DNA of 64,000 nucleotides from Dialister sp. (GCA_022722495.1 JAIJLI010000001.1:1-64000), one strand, 5' to 3'; numbered from the stretch's first letter, positions 50,356 through 58,230 are shown. Notes: generated from the sequence alone by a model not told the origin. Numbers and translations are program-made.

Positions 50356-50459
50356 ATGAAGATAAATGCGGGATGATATATTTCGCTTACCTTAATGGCA
50401 ACATTAAACGATATAAGAGAAATGAATTTCTCAAAATGGCAAAAGAAAACGAAGTTTGA
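50356..50459 (+). CDS. Two tiny coupled ORFs (6 aa leader and 28 aa)
   Basis: ATG 50356 begins a 6-codon peptide (MKINAG) whose TGA overlaps ATG 50373 (ATGA). The second frame encodes 28 residues (start MIYFAYLNGNIKRYKRNEFL) and ends TGA 50457-50459. The 22-nt element sits before the first ATG. A short leader with coupled start could control the second product. Confidence 0.45.
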
Positions 50460-50465
50460 CAATTA

Positions 50466-50487
50466 AGCCCTCGCTATCACGGTCAAA
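50466..50487 (+). promoter_or_regulatory. 22-nt upstream element, copy 3
   Basis: AGCCCT, CGCTAT, CACGGTCAAA-type end with one change; 8 nt before ATG 50496. Confidence 0.7.
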
Positions 50488-50495
50488 GCAATATT

Positions 50496-50804
50496 ATGAT
50501 AACAACTAATATCAAATTCAACCGAGTTGTTGCAAAGGAAAATTTCAACAACAACAGTATCGAAGAACTGAAGAATGCTATTGAGAAAGGCATCCTTAGC
50601 GAAACAGGTCTGATTGTCGCAAGTGACATGAAAAAGGCAAAAGAAATATTGAACCCCGATGGTAGTCTTGAGATACAGAAGACCGTTGCAGGAGAAGCTA
50701 TTGCCTTCCTCGCTGATGAGACCGCAGTGTCGGTAAGACTTATCCAATACAACCCTCATGGTCTTTTAAAATTCGTATATACGATAAAAGCAACGGAAAT
50801 CTGA
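50496..50804 (+). CDS. Hypothetical phage protein (102 aa)
   Basis: A mixed protein with a helical centre (SIEELKNAIEKGILSETGLI) and a C-terminal beta segment (TAVSVRLIQYNPHGLLKFVY). Third gene with the shared upstream element. Unrecognised. Confidence 0.55.
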   Translation: MITTNIKFNRVVAKENFNNNSIEELKNAIEKGILSETGLIVASDMKKAKEILNPDGSLEIQKTVAGEAIAFLADETAVSVRLIQYNPHGLLKFVYTIKATEI

Positions 50805-50820
50805 TGTAAAACAACCCTTC

Positions 50821-50842
50821 AGCCCTCGACACCACGGTTAAG
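50821..50842 (+). promoter_or_regulatory. 22-nt upstream element, copy 4
   Basis: AGCCCT, CGACAC, CACGGTTAAG; 9 nt before ATG 50852. Confidence 0.7.
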
Positions 50843-50851
50843 TCACTATAA

Positions 50852-51352
50852 ATGAAAAAGGTTTTAATGTTTATGGCAATTATGATTGCCGTGGTCGTGC
50901 AAGCAAATGCACAGAAAGTTTTTGGTATTGATATTACCACGACTTGCAAACGATATTGCTATCAGCTTGCAACAAAGAAAGGTTACAAGCCTTACGAAAG
51001 TATTGCTGGCGATAAGCGATTCAAGGTTACATACGCAGGGTACAAAGGTACTGAAATGCACGTAAGATATGACCAATCAAATGATTCTATAACCGAAGTA
51101 GCTTTTTACTTTCCAAACAGAACCAAAGAAGAGAAGTCGGATATATATAACGATTTAGTCCGTCAGTTTAAACAGATAGACCCAAACGGAAGTGATTCAA
51201 GAATGGACATACCACTTATAAACACACATAACAGAATGTGGGCAGGTAAGGCTGCTATGATATTTGATGAAGTAAGCGGCAAACTATTCGTTTCATATAA
51301 ATCTAAATACGAGAGAAAGGGTAATACCACAAAGGCAAGCCCAGATATTTAG
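50852..51352 (+). CDS. Secreted or periplasmic phage protein (166 aa)
   Basis: Residues 1-20 are a classic signal peptide (MKKVLMFMAIMIAVVVQANA) with cleavage expected before Gln21. The mature part has four Cys/Tyr-rich early residues (TTTCKRYCYQLATKKGYKPY) and alternating beta segments. It is expressed from the same block as the three genes with the 22-nt element. Exported proteins made from a prophage often change the lysogen surface or block superinfection; that is an inference. Confidence 0.65.
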   Translation: MKKVLMFMAIMIAVVVQANAQKVFGIDITTTCKRYCYQLATKKGYKPYESIAGDKRFKVTYAGYKGTEMHVRYDQSNDSITEVAFYFPNRTKEEKSDIYNDLVRQFKQIDPNGSDSRMDIPLINTHNRMWAGKAAMIFDEVSGKLFVSYKSKYERKGNTTKASPDI

Positions 51353-51383
51353 TTGGTAATTATTCACCAACATATATAACATC

Positions 51384-51449
51384 ATGTTTTTAAAACTTAT
51401 GATTTTGCTCATGTTTTATGGGGCTTATTGCCTCTTCAAGGGCAAGTAA
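51384..51449 (+). CDS. Very short membrane peptide (21 aa)
   Basis: ATG 51384 to TAA 51449 encodes MFLKLMILLMFYGAYCLF plus GK. A lone hydrophobic helix. It ends 6 nt before a terminator hairpin. Similar short membrane peptides occur at 46745 and 49908. Confidence 0.4.
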   Translation: MFLKLMILLMFYGAYCLFKGK

Positions 51450-51455
51450 AAAGTT

Positions 51456-51487
51456 GGCTGACTCATTTGTTTGGGTCAGCCTATTTT
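51456..51487 (+). terminator. Rho-independent terminator
   Basis: GGCTGAC (51456-51462) pairs with GTCAGCC (51475-51481), followed by TATTTTG. It closes the 50-51 kb gene block before the next promoter. Confidence 0.75.
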
Positions 51488-51593
51488 GTAGAATATGGTG
51501 TAAAAAACAAATTAATCGAAGAATTAATAACTGCCAAATGTTAAAGTTTGGTTAAAGGTTTACTTAGCACACGCAAGATTGGAATATTTTTCG

Positions 51594-51601
51594 TATCTTT
51601 G
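51594..51601 (+). promoter_or_regulatory. TAnnTTTG promoter for the antirepressor gene
   Basis: TATCTTTG with TTGG about 21 nt upstream (51569). The next gene starts at 51845, so the leader is about 240 nt. Confidence 0.65.
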
Positions 51602-51635
51602 CAGCGTTCAATAAATATATCGGGAGAGAAATAGG

Positions 51636-51668
51636 AAGCTCTTCCGTCAATTCGGTGGAGCATTTTTT
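51636..51668 (+). terminator. Leader terminator / attenuator candidate
   Basis: GCTC (51638-51641) with a CCG interior pairs with CGG and GAGC (51658-51661), then A and TTTTTT (51663-51668). It lies only about 35 nt after the promoter and far before the gene, so it would stop most transcripts early unless prevented. GAGCAT-TTTTT-ATGCTC just after offers an alternative hairpin. Confidence 0.55.
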
Positions 51669-51844
51669 ATGCTCTTAATCTTACGAGACTGATATATCCA
51701 TATCAAAGATATAGGTGTATCGCCCCTTGCACATATCGTAATGGTGTGTGCGTGCTTTCCGATATAGGCATTGAACAAAGGGTAGCGGTACACCCTTTTC
51801 GTGTATCAACCCAACATTTGTTTAACGTTCAAAAATATATCGAA

Positions 51845-52663
51845 ATGAACGAAAATTTAATTTTAACGAAGGATAGTGTTCCATCGGATATTGAACGCTA
51901 CTTCCGTGGTGTGTTGGCATTAGACCAACAAGACAAGGTGTTTTCAGTTAACCTTGATGATGTTTGGCAGTTGGCTTATTCTGAAAGAGGTAAGGCAGTC
52001 AGAGCATTGAAGGCTAACTTTATTGAAAATGTGGACTTTATCAGTATTGCCCAATCGGGCAAAACTGCTACTGGCGGTTTTAAGAAGATAGATTACTACA
52101 TCACTTCCGCTTGTTTAGAGTATTTCGTGGCTCGTAAGGTTCGCCGTGTATTCGAGGTTTATCGTAGAGTGTTCCATCAAGTAGTTTCACAAATTCAGCA
52201 GCAACCATCTTTGCAGGAACAGATTCAAGCCAACCTCACGTTTGCGGATTGGGCTATCAAGACCCTCAACATCAATGAGGCATCCAAACTCGGATGGGCA
52301 AAGAAGATTAGCGACAAGTTCGGTTTGGCTGCCGAATTGCCAGATGCAGTGAACGCAGGAACGGAAAAGCCGATTACGCACGCTGCCACCGACTTATTGA
52401 AGTCACACAACGTTGGTATCTCAGCGCAGGCATTCAATCGTATGCTTGAACTCAAAGGCGTTGTCAAGCACGCTACCCGTCCAGGAAAGCGAGGAAAGGT
52501 GCATAGCTGGTATGTTATCACTCCAGCCTTTGACAAGTACGGACAGAACCAGCAAGACCCTAAGTTTCAGCAGCAGACACAGATACGTTGGTATGATGCT
52601 ACATTTACTGAATTGCTCACCATTGTTGGATTGAGCAATCAGACATCACTCAATTTAAATTAA
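51845..52663 (+). CDS. AntA/AntB-type antirepressor-like regulator (272 aa)
   Basis: I use ATG 51845; the longer frame from 51746 includes leader sequence. Residues about 28-100 match the AntA/AntB antirepressor pattern (FSVNLDDVWQLAYSERGKAV, then FKKIDYYITSACLEYFVARK and EVYRRVFHQV). The C-terminal part (DLLKSHNVGISAQAFNRMLE, then SWYVITPAFDKYG) resembles a KilA-C/Ant C-terminal domain. Such proteins counteract phage repressors and favour lytic growth. Expression behind a long leader with a terminator-like hairpin fits tight control. Confidence 0.72.
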   Translation: MNENLILTKDSVPSDIERYFRGVLALDQQDKVFSVNLDDVWQLAYSERGKAVRALKANFIENVDFISIAQSGKTATGGFKKIDYYITSACLEYFVARKVRRVFEVYRRVFHQVVSQIQQQPSLQEQIQANLTFADWAIKTLNINEASKLGWAKKISDKFGLAAELPDAVNAGTEKPITHAATDLLKSHNVGISAQAFNRMLELKGVVKHATRPGKRGKVHSWYVITPAFDKYGQNQQDPKFQQQTQIRWYDATFTELLTIVGLSNQTSLNLN

Positions 52664-52677
52664 TAGGAGATTATATT

Positions 52678-52980
52678 ATGGAAAAGGATATTCAGCAGAT
52701 TCAGCAAGAGAATAAAGAGAAGATGGAACAGGAACGTGCTATGCAGAATGTAACCTGTCCTAAGTTGGCAAAGACCCTTGTAAAGTTGCAGGAGGTGAAC
52801 AACGAGTTCTACAACGAGTTCGACAGAGCATACAACATCGGAGCAAGAGAACTGCACGATGATATGGAGAATGATTTCTTCAACGCATACGACCAGTTGC
52901 AGTCGGTCATAACTAATCTTATGACGAAGATACTTCAAGTTGAGTTGCGTAATGCTGTGCCATCTGATTATGATAAGTAG
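52678..52980 (+). CDS. Coiled-coil hypothetical protein (100 aa)
   Basis: A Glu/Gln-rich helical N-terminus (DIQQIQQENKEKMEQERAMQ) is followed by helices to the end. It starts 14 nt after the antirepressor gene, so it is probably its partner in the same transcript. Unrecognised. Confidence 0.55.
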   Translation: MEKDIQQIQQENKEKMEQERAMQNVTCPKLAKTLVKLQEVNNEFYNEFDRAYNIGARELHDDMENDFFNAYDQLQSVITNLMTKILQVELRNAVPSDYDK

Positions 52981-53010
52981 TGTTTAAACTCATATTTGTT
53001 ATTATTGTTA

Positions 53011-53050
53011 TTCCTCGCTTGCCTTTAATGGTAGGCGAGGATTTGTTTTA
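53011..53050 (+). terminator. Rho-independent terminator
   Basis: CCTCGC...GCC pairs with GG...GCGAGG (about 53012-53040), followed by ATTTGTTTT. It ends the antirepressor operon. Confidence 0.65.
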
Positions 53051-53162
53051 TGGCGCATACAAGACGTTTTAGCAGTCTCACCGATAAATCATACCAACGA
53101 ACTATTTTAACCGCTTACAGAAGAAATTTTCACTATCTCTTTGAGTTCTCAGATATTTTGTC

Positions 53163-53170
53163 TATCTTTG
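53163..53170 (+). promoter_or_regulatory. TAnnTTTG promoter for a small RNA
   Basis: TATCTTTG with TTTG-like bases about 22 nt upstream. No good gene follows for 280 nt; instead two well-formed hairpins do. Confidence 0.55.
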
Positions 53171-53174
53171 CAAA

Positions 53175-53320
53175 GCAATTATTCATTGGAACTCATCTAT
53201 CTATCTCAGCCCTGCCGTTGGTGCTCAATGGTGGGGCTTTACTATCGCATTTCTTTTATATAATAGTGCCAAGAAAACCCAAAGGTCTTTAGCCTCTGGG
53301 ATGAATTGGCACAAAAATTA
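53175..53320 (+). ncRNA. Predicted structured small RNA
   Basis: Hairpin 1: AGCCC (53208-53212) through GGGCT (53234-53238) pairs continuously for 13 bp (with G-U pairs) around a GTGCT loop. Hairpin 2: GTGCCAA (53266-53272) pairs with TTGGCAC (53306-53312); inside, CCCA pairs with TGGG and AGG with CCT, with matching 5-nt internal loops (GAAAA and ATGAA). Both lie just after a promoter box and no convincing ORF covers them. It could be a free regulatory RNA or a part of the TnpB element's left end. Confidence 0.5.
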
Positions 53321-53435
53321 GCTTTGTTTCTCAATGTATTTTCTGAAGGTGTCACCATTTGCATCATATATATTGAAATTGTGTAATATTTTGAAAATAA
53401 TTGCATTTTTCCTTTGTATTTCGAGAAAAAATTCG

Positions 53436-53443
53436 TATCTTTG
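53436..53443 (+). promoter_or_regulatory. TAnnTTTG promoter for tnpB
   Basis: TATCTTTG ends 6 nt before the ATG at 53450. Transcription would start very near the codon, so the mRNA is almost leaderless. Confidence 0.6.
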
Positions 53444-53449
53444 TACATT

Positions 53450-54643
53450 ATGAAGATGATACAGAAGACATATAAATTCAGGCTTTACCCGAATAAGGAG
53501 CAAGAGATGATGCTTGCGAATTATTTTGGCAGTGTCCGCTTTGTCTATAATCATTTTCTCGCCGAGCGCAAGGAACAATACGAGAAGACCAAGAAAAGCC
53601 CAAACTATTACGAGCAGGCAAAGGAATTGACTGCAATGAAGAAGACTGAGGCTTTCTCATGGCTAAAGGAAATCAACAGCCAGACCTTGCAGCACGCCTT
53701 GCGCCACTTAGATACCGCCTACGTGAACTTTTTCAAAGGTAGGGCTAAGTTTCCACGCTTCCATTCAAAGAAACATGGTGGCAGCTTTGCCGTTCCTCAA
53801 CATTTCAAGGTTGAAGGAAACAGGATATTCATCCCGAAATTCAAGGATGGTATCAAGTTTGCCAAGAGCCAAGATGTCAAGGGCGAATTAAGAAACATGA
53901 CGGTATCTGTTACACCAAGCGGAAAGTATTACGTTTGTATTATGACACAAGTTGAAATCGAAGACTTGGAGAAAACCAATTTGAGTATCGGCATTGACTT
54001 GGGTTTGAAGGACTTCGTGATAACTTCCGATGGTGACAGATACACATCAAATAAATTCATCAAGAAATATTCAAAGAAGCTTGCTTCGATGCAAAAGCGC
54101 CTTTCTCGCAAGAAGAAGGGAAGCAATTCTTGGAACAAACAACGCATCAAGGTAGCAAGGTTGCAGGAGAAAATCATGTCTTGCCGCAACGATAAGTTGC
54201 ACAAGATTTCCACCGACCTCATCCGTAAGTACGATGTGATTTGCTGCGAGGACTTGAACGTCAAGGGGATGGTCAGGAACCACCACCTCGCCAAGTCCAT
54301 TTCCGATGCAAGCTGGGGTACGTTCGTCACGATGCTGGAGTACAAAGCGAAGTGGTATGGAAAGACCCTATCCAAGATAGGGAGGTTCTATCCTTCGTCA
54401 AAGACTTGCCATCACTGCGGTTACGTCAAGGAAGATTTGTCTTTGTCTGACCGTTACTACACTTGCCCTAATTGCGGCAAATTGATAGACCGTGACTTGA
54501 ACGCAGCAATGAACATTCTTGATGAAGGATTAAGAAATATATCGGCAGGGACTGTCGATTACACCAATGGAGAGGGCGTAAGACTTGCTCGCAAGCATTC
54601 CTCGATGAAGTCGGAATCCCACAAGTCTTTAACTTGTGGGTAG
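53450..54643 (+). CDS. tnpB: TnpB, RNA-guided nuclease of the IS200/IS605 group
   Basis: From ATG 53450 the product has 397 residues. RuvC-like residues are complete: Asp183 in GIDLGLKDF, Glu267 in ICCEDLNVKGM, and Asp349 in DRDLNAAMNI. A Cys4 zinc ribbon sits between them (C320, C323, C339, C342). The N-terminal part (YKFRLYPNKEQEMMLANYFG) is standard. TnpB uses a guide RNA made from the element's right end to cut DNA at a TAM-flanked site. There is no TnpA transposase here, so this is a lone copy. The intact active site suggests it is functional. Confidence 0.93.
   Translation: MKMIQKTYKFRLYPNKEQEMMLANYFGSVRFVYNHFLAERKEQYEKTKKSPNYYEQAKELTAMKKTEAFSWLKEINSQTLQHALRHLDTAYVNFFKGRAKFPRFHSKKHGGSFAVPQHFKVEGNRIFIPKFKDGIKFAKSQDVKGELRNMTVSVTPSGKYYVCIMTQVEIEDLEKTNLSIGIDLGLKDFVITSDGDRYTSNKFIKKYSKKLASMQKRLSRKKKGSNSWNKQRIKVARLQEKIMSCRNDKLHKISTDLIRKYDVICCEDLNVKGMVRNHHLAKSISDASWGTFVTMLEYKAKWYGKTLSKIGRFYPSSKTCHHCGYVKEDLSLSDRYYTCPNCGKLIDRDLNAAMNILDEGLRNISAGTVDYTNGEGVRLARKHSSMKSESHKSLTCG
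54618..54640 (+). ncRNA. Right-end hairpin / guide-RNA scaffold of TnpB
   Basis: CCCACAAG (54618-54625) and CTTGTGGG (54633-54640) overlap the last codons of tnpB, followed by TAGTTCA. This overlap of coding end with an RNA hairpin is typical of the omega/re-RNA region. The guide would follow the element end. Confidence 0.6.
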
Positions 54644-54819
54644 TTCAAACCTATCATATCGCCCTGAAGCATCATTTTTGGTGGTGTGGGGCATTTTCTT
54701 TTTATTTTTAAGTTTATTTATATAGTGTTAAATGCCCCGTATCTCTATCTAAATATCAAATATCCACGTTAATGAATTTAACGAAAAAATATGTACTTTG
54801 CTGATAGAAAAATTATATG

Positions 54820-54827
54820 TATATTTG
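54820..54827 (+). promoter_or_regulatory. TAnnTTTG promoter
   Basis: TATATTTG, about 163 nt upstream of ATG 54991, starts a transcript with a structured leader. Confidence 0.55.
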
Positions 54828-54990
54828 CGGCGCAAATGAAAGGTGTAGAGACTGAGTAAGATGTGGAAAGGAAAAGATATTGCTATTCGGCTGGCGACCG
54901 TATGAGCATTAAACAAAGCCAAACAGTAAACTCCGAAGGGTTATTCTCTACCTCTGACCCTTTGGAGTTTCTAATTTAAATATCAGAGGT
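54828..54990 (+). promoter_or_regulatory. Structured leader with long hairpin
   Basis: AAACTCCGAAGGG (54928-54940) pairs with CCCTTTGGAGTTT (54958-54970), 13 pairs including one G-U, with a 17-nt loop containing CTCTAC. GTAGAG at 54844-54849 is complementary to that loop, so a pseudoknot or alternative fold is possible. The hairpin ends 20 nt before the gene. Confidence 0.5.
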
Positions 54991-55815
54991 ATGCACAACA
55001 TTAGAATAGGAATAGAGCAAGCTAAAATTGCACTGAGCGACAAAGACCGCTTGGTGGCATTCTGTTTTGCCCTAAAGATTAAGTTCCTTTTCCGTGCATC
55101 CGATTTACATTATGGCTCAAAAAATCAAGCAGCAAAGGCTCTTGGTTTCAACAAGCCAACATTTACACAATATCTGGACTTGGCTATCAAGTTCGGTTAT
55201 TGCAGGATAGAAACAAATAAGTTCGGTGTGAAGAAAATCATAGCGAACAAAATACATAATAAAGATTATAGTTACAAGACAAGACGAGGAGAGTTGAAGA
55301 ATCTTAGCTTACCGAGCCTTAAAAATCTTGTGCGCGAAGCTGTTATCTATAACAAGATAAACATCATCGAAGAAGTCATCAATACGCATAGTAGAGCCGT
55401 TAATGGGCATACAATATCAAGTGTACGCAATGCTCGTAAGACGGAAGCTCGTATGTTGAAGAAACCATTCGACGAGAAGTACACTGGGAGTTACTCTAAC
55501 ATCAGAATGACACAAGACATTAACGGAACGTTGTATCAAGCAAGAAAAGCTATCACATCACTTGTTAAATCTGGTAAAGTACGCAAGATTACCCAATGCA
55601 CAGAGGCAAACGTTGATGCGTGCGTATGCACCAACAACCAAAGTTTCCGTGCAGCAGATGGGACTCTTATTATCATTTCTGCAAAATACAGAAAAGGTTT
55701 ACTGCGATGTGCCAACAAATACAAGATTTTGGAGAAGCAAATATCGAAGGCAAAGAGTGGCACAAATCAGAAGAAAGTTGAGTTCAAAATCAAGCGGGTA
55801 AAAAATAACATATAG
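54991..55815 (+). CDS. Probable DNA-binding protein (274 aa)
   Basis: A basic protein rich in Lys and Arg. Residues about 35-70 form an HTH-like unit (YGSKNQAAKALGFNKPTFTQ). A long basic region follows, and the C-terminus is Lys-rich (KVEFKIKRVKNN). No nuclease or enzyme motif is visible. It may be a phage transcription or replication regulator; that is inferred from composition. Confidence 0.55.
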   Translation: MHNIRIGIEQAKIALSDKDRLVAFCFALKIKFLFRASDLHYGSKNQAAKALGFNKPTFTQYLDLAIKFGYCRIETNKFGVKKIIANKIHNKDYSYKTRRGELKNLSLPSLKNLVREAVIYNKINIIEEVINTHSRAVNGHTISSVRNARKTEARMLKKPFDEKYTGSYSNIRMTQDINGTLYQARKAITSLVKSGKVRKITQCTEANVDACVCTNNQSFRAADGTLIIISAKYRKGLLRCANKYKILEKQISKAKSGTNQKKVEFKIKRVKNNI

Positions 55816-55901
55816 TAATAGTAGAGGCAGAGTGGAGATTTCGCATGAATGCGATTGAACCATTTTTTTTAAAAGAATAATAACATAATAGCGTAGAGAT
55901 T

Positions 55902-56429
55902 ATGAAAAATGATATTGTAAAAGATACTCCATCATTGGAGGAGTTTTGTAGTTACATCGAAAGAAAGGGATATGATATTGACCCGTTCGCTCTCTATAAA
56001 GAGTTCGAAGATAGAGATTGGACTACAGCAAAAGGTGTTCGTACTAAGTCATGGACATCATTAGTTGACGCTAGAAATAGTGTCGTGAGTCAGAGACGAA
56101 AGAACGACCAGGCAGTTCTTCTTGGCATTCCAAAGCAAAGAAAGCGTGAAAGTAAGCAGAAATATCAAAGAAGGGTAGCTGCTGCTAGAACAAAAGCCGT
56201 AAAAATGAATTATGATGAGTTTCTGCAAGACCCAAGATGGCTTGCATTCCGCCAATTTGTATTTGCGGTTCGAGGTCACAAATGTGAGGTTTGCGGTTCT
56301 ACAGAGCGATTGCAAGTGCATCACGTAGGCTACAAGACTGGTTTGCTTCCTTGGGAATACACTTGCAACGATGTTAAAGTACTTTGCCGTAATTGTCACG
56401 CAAGAGTTCATGGTAAGTACGAAGGCTGA
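55902..56429 (+). CDS. HNH endonuclease
   Basis: The 175-residue product has a C-terminal HNH zinc-nuclease domain: HKCEVCGSTERLQVHHVGYK then LCRNCHARVHGKYEG. The CxxC pairs bind structural zinc; HH and the final His are the active centre. The N-terminal ~100 residues are basic and helical. It may be a free-standing homing enzyme or a packaging or repair nuclease. The 55816-55901 gap has a TCGCAT/ATGCGA hairpin and T-run. Confidence 0.85.
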   Translation: MKNDIVKDTPSLEEFCSYIERKGYDIDPFALYKEFEDRDWTTAKGVRTKSWTSLVDARNSVVSQRRKNDQAVLLGIPKQRKRESKQKYQRRVAAARTKAVKMNYDEFLQDPRWLAFRQFVFAVRGHKCEVCGSTERLQVHHVGYKTGLLPWEYTCNDVKVLCRNCHARVHGKYEG

Positions 56430-56462
56430 TTTTTAAGTATTAAAAGTTTAAAATTAGATAAT

Positions 56463-56663
56463 ATGTTTGGAAAAGAAACAATCACTCGAAAGTGTGTAAT
56501 AACACTTATGGGGGGGTACAAAGTAGTAGGCACGTTATCAATGCCGAAACCGAAAAAAGCTATGTTTCCTGACGAAATGGAACGTAACTTTATCAAGAGT
56601 TTTAATGAGTCGCAGCCTAATGCAGTAAACAAGGCTGTTAGTGTTCACATTTTAAGAAATTGA
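56463..56663 (+). CDS. Hypothetical phage protein (66 aa)
   Basis: A small basic protein (MFGKETITRKCVITLMGGYK) with a run of seven G bases inside the gene coding for MGGY. Unrecognised. Confidence 0.5.
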   Translation: MFGKETITRKCVITLMGGYKVVGTLSMPKPKKAMFPDEMERNFIKSFNESQPNAVNKAVSVHILRN

Positions 56664-56665
56664 TT

Positions 56666-56806
56666 ATGATGGTAGTAGCAGATAGAATTAGAATTACGGC
56701 TCAGATTGCAGTGTTGAAGGAGATTGCCATTGACTATAAGGGAAAGACAATCGACAACATTATACAGCAGTTAGAGCTGAGATTGGCAGATTCAAATCTG
56801 GAATAA
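56666..56806 (+). CDS. Hypothetical helical protein (46 aa)
   Basis: ATG 56666 (or the adjacent ATG 56669) to TAA 56806 encodes a helical peptide with an amphipathic end (NIIQQLELRLADSNLE). It begins 3 nt after the previous stop and lies 16 nt before the next gene. Likely expressed. Confidence 0.45.
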   Translation: MMVVADRIRITAQIAVLKEIAIDYKGKTIDNIIQQLELRLADSNLE

Positions 56807-56822
56807 TAAAAGAGTTGGTAAT

Positions 56823-57746
56823 ATGGCTAGAATCACAAGAAACAAAGCTGCCGAGATACTTGGTTTATCTAGACAGACAATCAGTAACTACATCGAGCAA
56901 GGTCTCATTGGAAGTTGTGTAGGCGAGCATGGTATCTTGTACGTAAATAGTGAGGACGTTGAGAAATACGCCCAGAAGTACAAGATGCTTGCAGCCAACG
57001 AAAAGATGATAGATAATAAGCTCAAAGAAGTTGAAGCGCACAAGCGTGCAATAAACGTTGAACTTACAGAGTTGAGAAACAGAGCGACCGCTAACGGCAA
57101 ACTGGCTGCAAACGCTGTTGGTATGCTTTTTGGCGTTATTAACGCTATGTCGTATCTTAACATCACTCCAAAACTCAGCTATCGTGAATCTAAGTTGCTA
57201 AAGGACATAATTAACGGAATGACCTATGATGAGTTGTCACTCAAGTATGGCGTATCAGCAACTAGAATCAGACAGATTGTTGAGAAGACTTGCAATAAGC
57301 TGACGTACAACGAGGATGCCGCCATTGCCGAGATTGCCACAAATCAAGATTTGAGAATCGTGATTGATGGTTTAAAGAAGAAACTAAAAGCAACACAAGC
57401 TAGTTATGATGAATACAGACGTGCAAAAGGTGATACTCCTATCGGTGGAACAATACTTCCACCATTAATACTTGGTAAAGATGTAAACGACTGTGGCTTT
57501 CCTGTTCGTATTCTGAATATGTTCAGATGGTGCGACGTATATACCGTAGGCGATTTACTCCGCAAATTCCATGGTAAGTCTGATTTGGATAAGATTAGAA
57601 ATCTTGGCAAAAAGAGTATATAGATTATTCTCGACTTTATCGAAGAGAACAATCTTAGCTTCAAACAGAATGGAGAGAGTGATGAGGATTTCTATATTCG
57701 TCTCAACAATAATTTATCAAATAAGAAACATGAAGAAAATGATTAA
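56823..57746 (+). CDS. HTH regulator with alpha-CTD-like tail, interrupted by an in-frame TAG
   Basis: The frame from 56823 reads 266 codons to TAG at 57621-57623. Residues 5-35 are a MerR-like HTH (AAEILGLSRQTISNYIEQGL). Residues about 140-165 (NGMTYDELSLKYGVSATRIR) look like sigma region 4. The end, VGDLLRKF...LDKIRNLGKKSI, is the start of an RNA polymerase alpha-CTD-type helix-hairpin-helix. After the TAG the same frame goes on with IILDFIEENNLSF and 27 more codons to TAA 57744-57746, completing that domain. So the TAG is either a nonsense mutation or is read through. Without it the protein would have 307 residues. Confidence 0.7.
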
Positions 57747-58230
57747 GAAAGTATTAGGGTTTGTTACTATCGGTAACGTCAGTGTATTGATGGCTGCGAT
57801 GATAGGCGTATACTATCTGTTTATCAAACGTTTTGAGCCAGCTATTTTGTATTTGCTTTTGGCGATTGCACTTTTGTTTATTAACTTTTTATTTAGAAAG
57901 TATGGCGAAGTGCTTAAACTTGCAAAAAAGTGCAACGACAACGAGAGGGATGCTGTGCAGGAAGCGATATGGCTTTACGATGAGCTACAACTTGAAAAGC
58001 AGCGTCACACACTGACCGCATTACAAGGTATGAAGTATAAGAATAAGGCTGAGTTTATGCAGCGCAAGAAGAGCCTTACACAATACCTAAAGTATTTTGA
58101 TGCAATTGATAATCTCTACGAACAAGAGGTTGAACGCTTACATAAAATGAAGAAAGAAATTGAAAAGAAGAATAATGATGGAAAAGACCAAGAAAATAAC
58201 TCTGAAACAGAGACTGCAAAATCTGAGTGA
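57730..58230 (+). CDS. Two-helix membrane protein with coiled-coil tail (166 aa)
   Basis: ATG 57730 lies within the readthrough part of the previous gene (17-nt overlap to 57746). Residues 8-32 and 38-58 are transmembrane (GNVSVLMAAMIGVYYLFI, then LYLLLAIALLFINFLF), followed by a charged helical cytoplasmic part ending in Asn/Glu. Unrecognised. Confidence 0.6.
   Translation: MKKMIKKVLGFVTIGNVSVLMAAMIGVYYLFIKRFEPAILYLLLAIALLFINFLFRKYGEVLKLAKKCNDNERDAVQEAIWLYDELQLEKQRHTLTALQGMKYKNKAEFMQRKKSLTQYLKYFDAIDNLYEQEVERLHKMKKEIEKKNNDGKDQENNSETETAKSE

Noticed and set aside
53050-53292. 80-codon ORF before the TnpB gene
   Set aside because: It overlaps a promoter box and the two hairpins, has no ribosome site, and its residues do not look protein-like.
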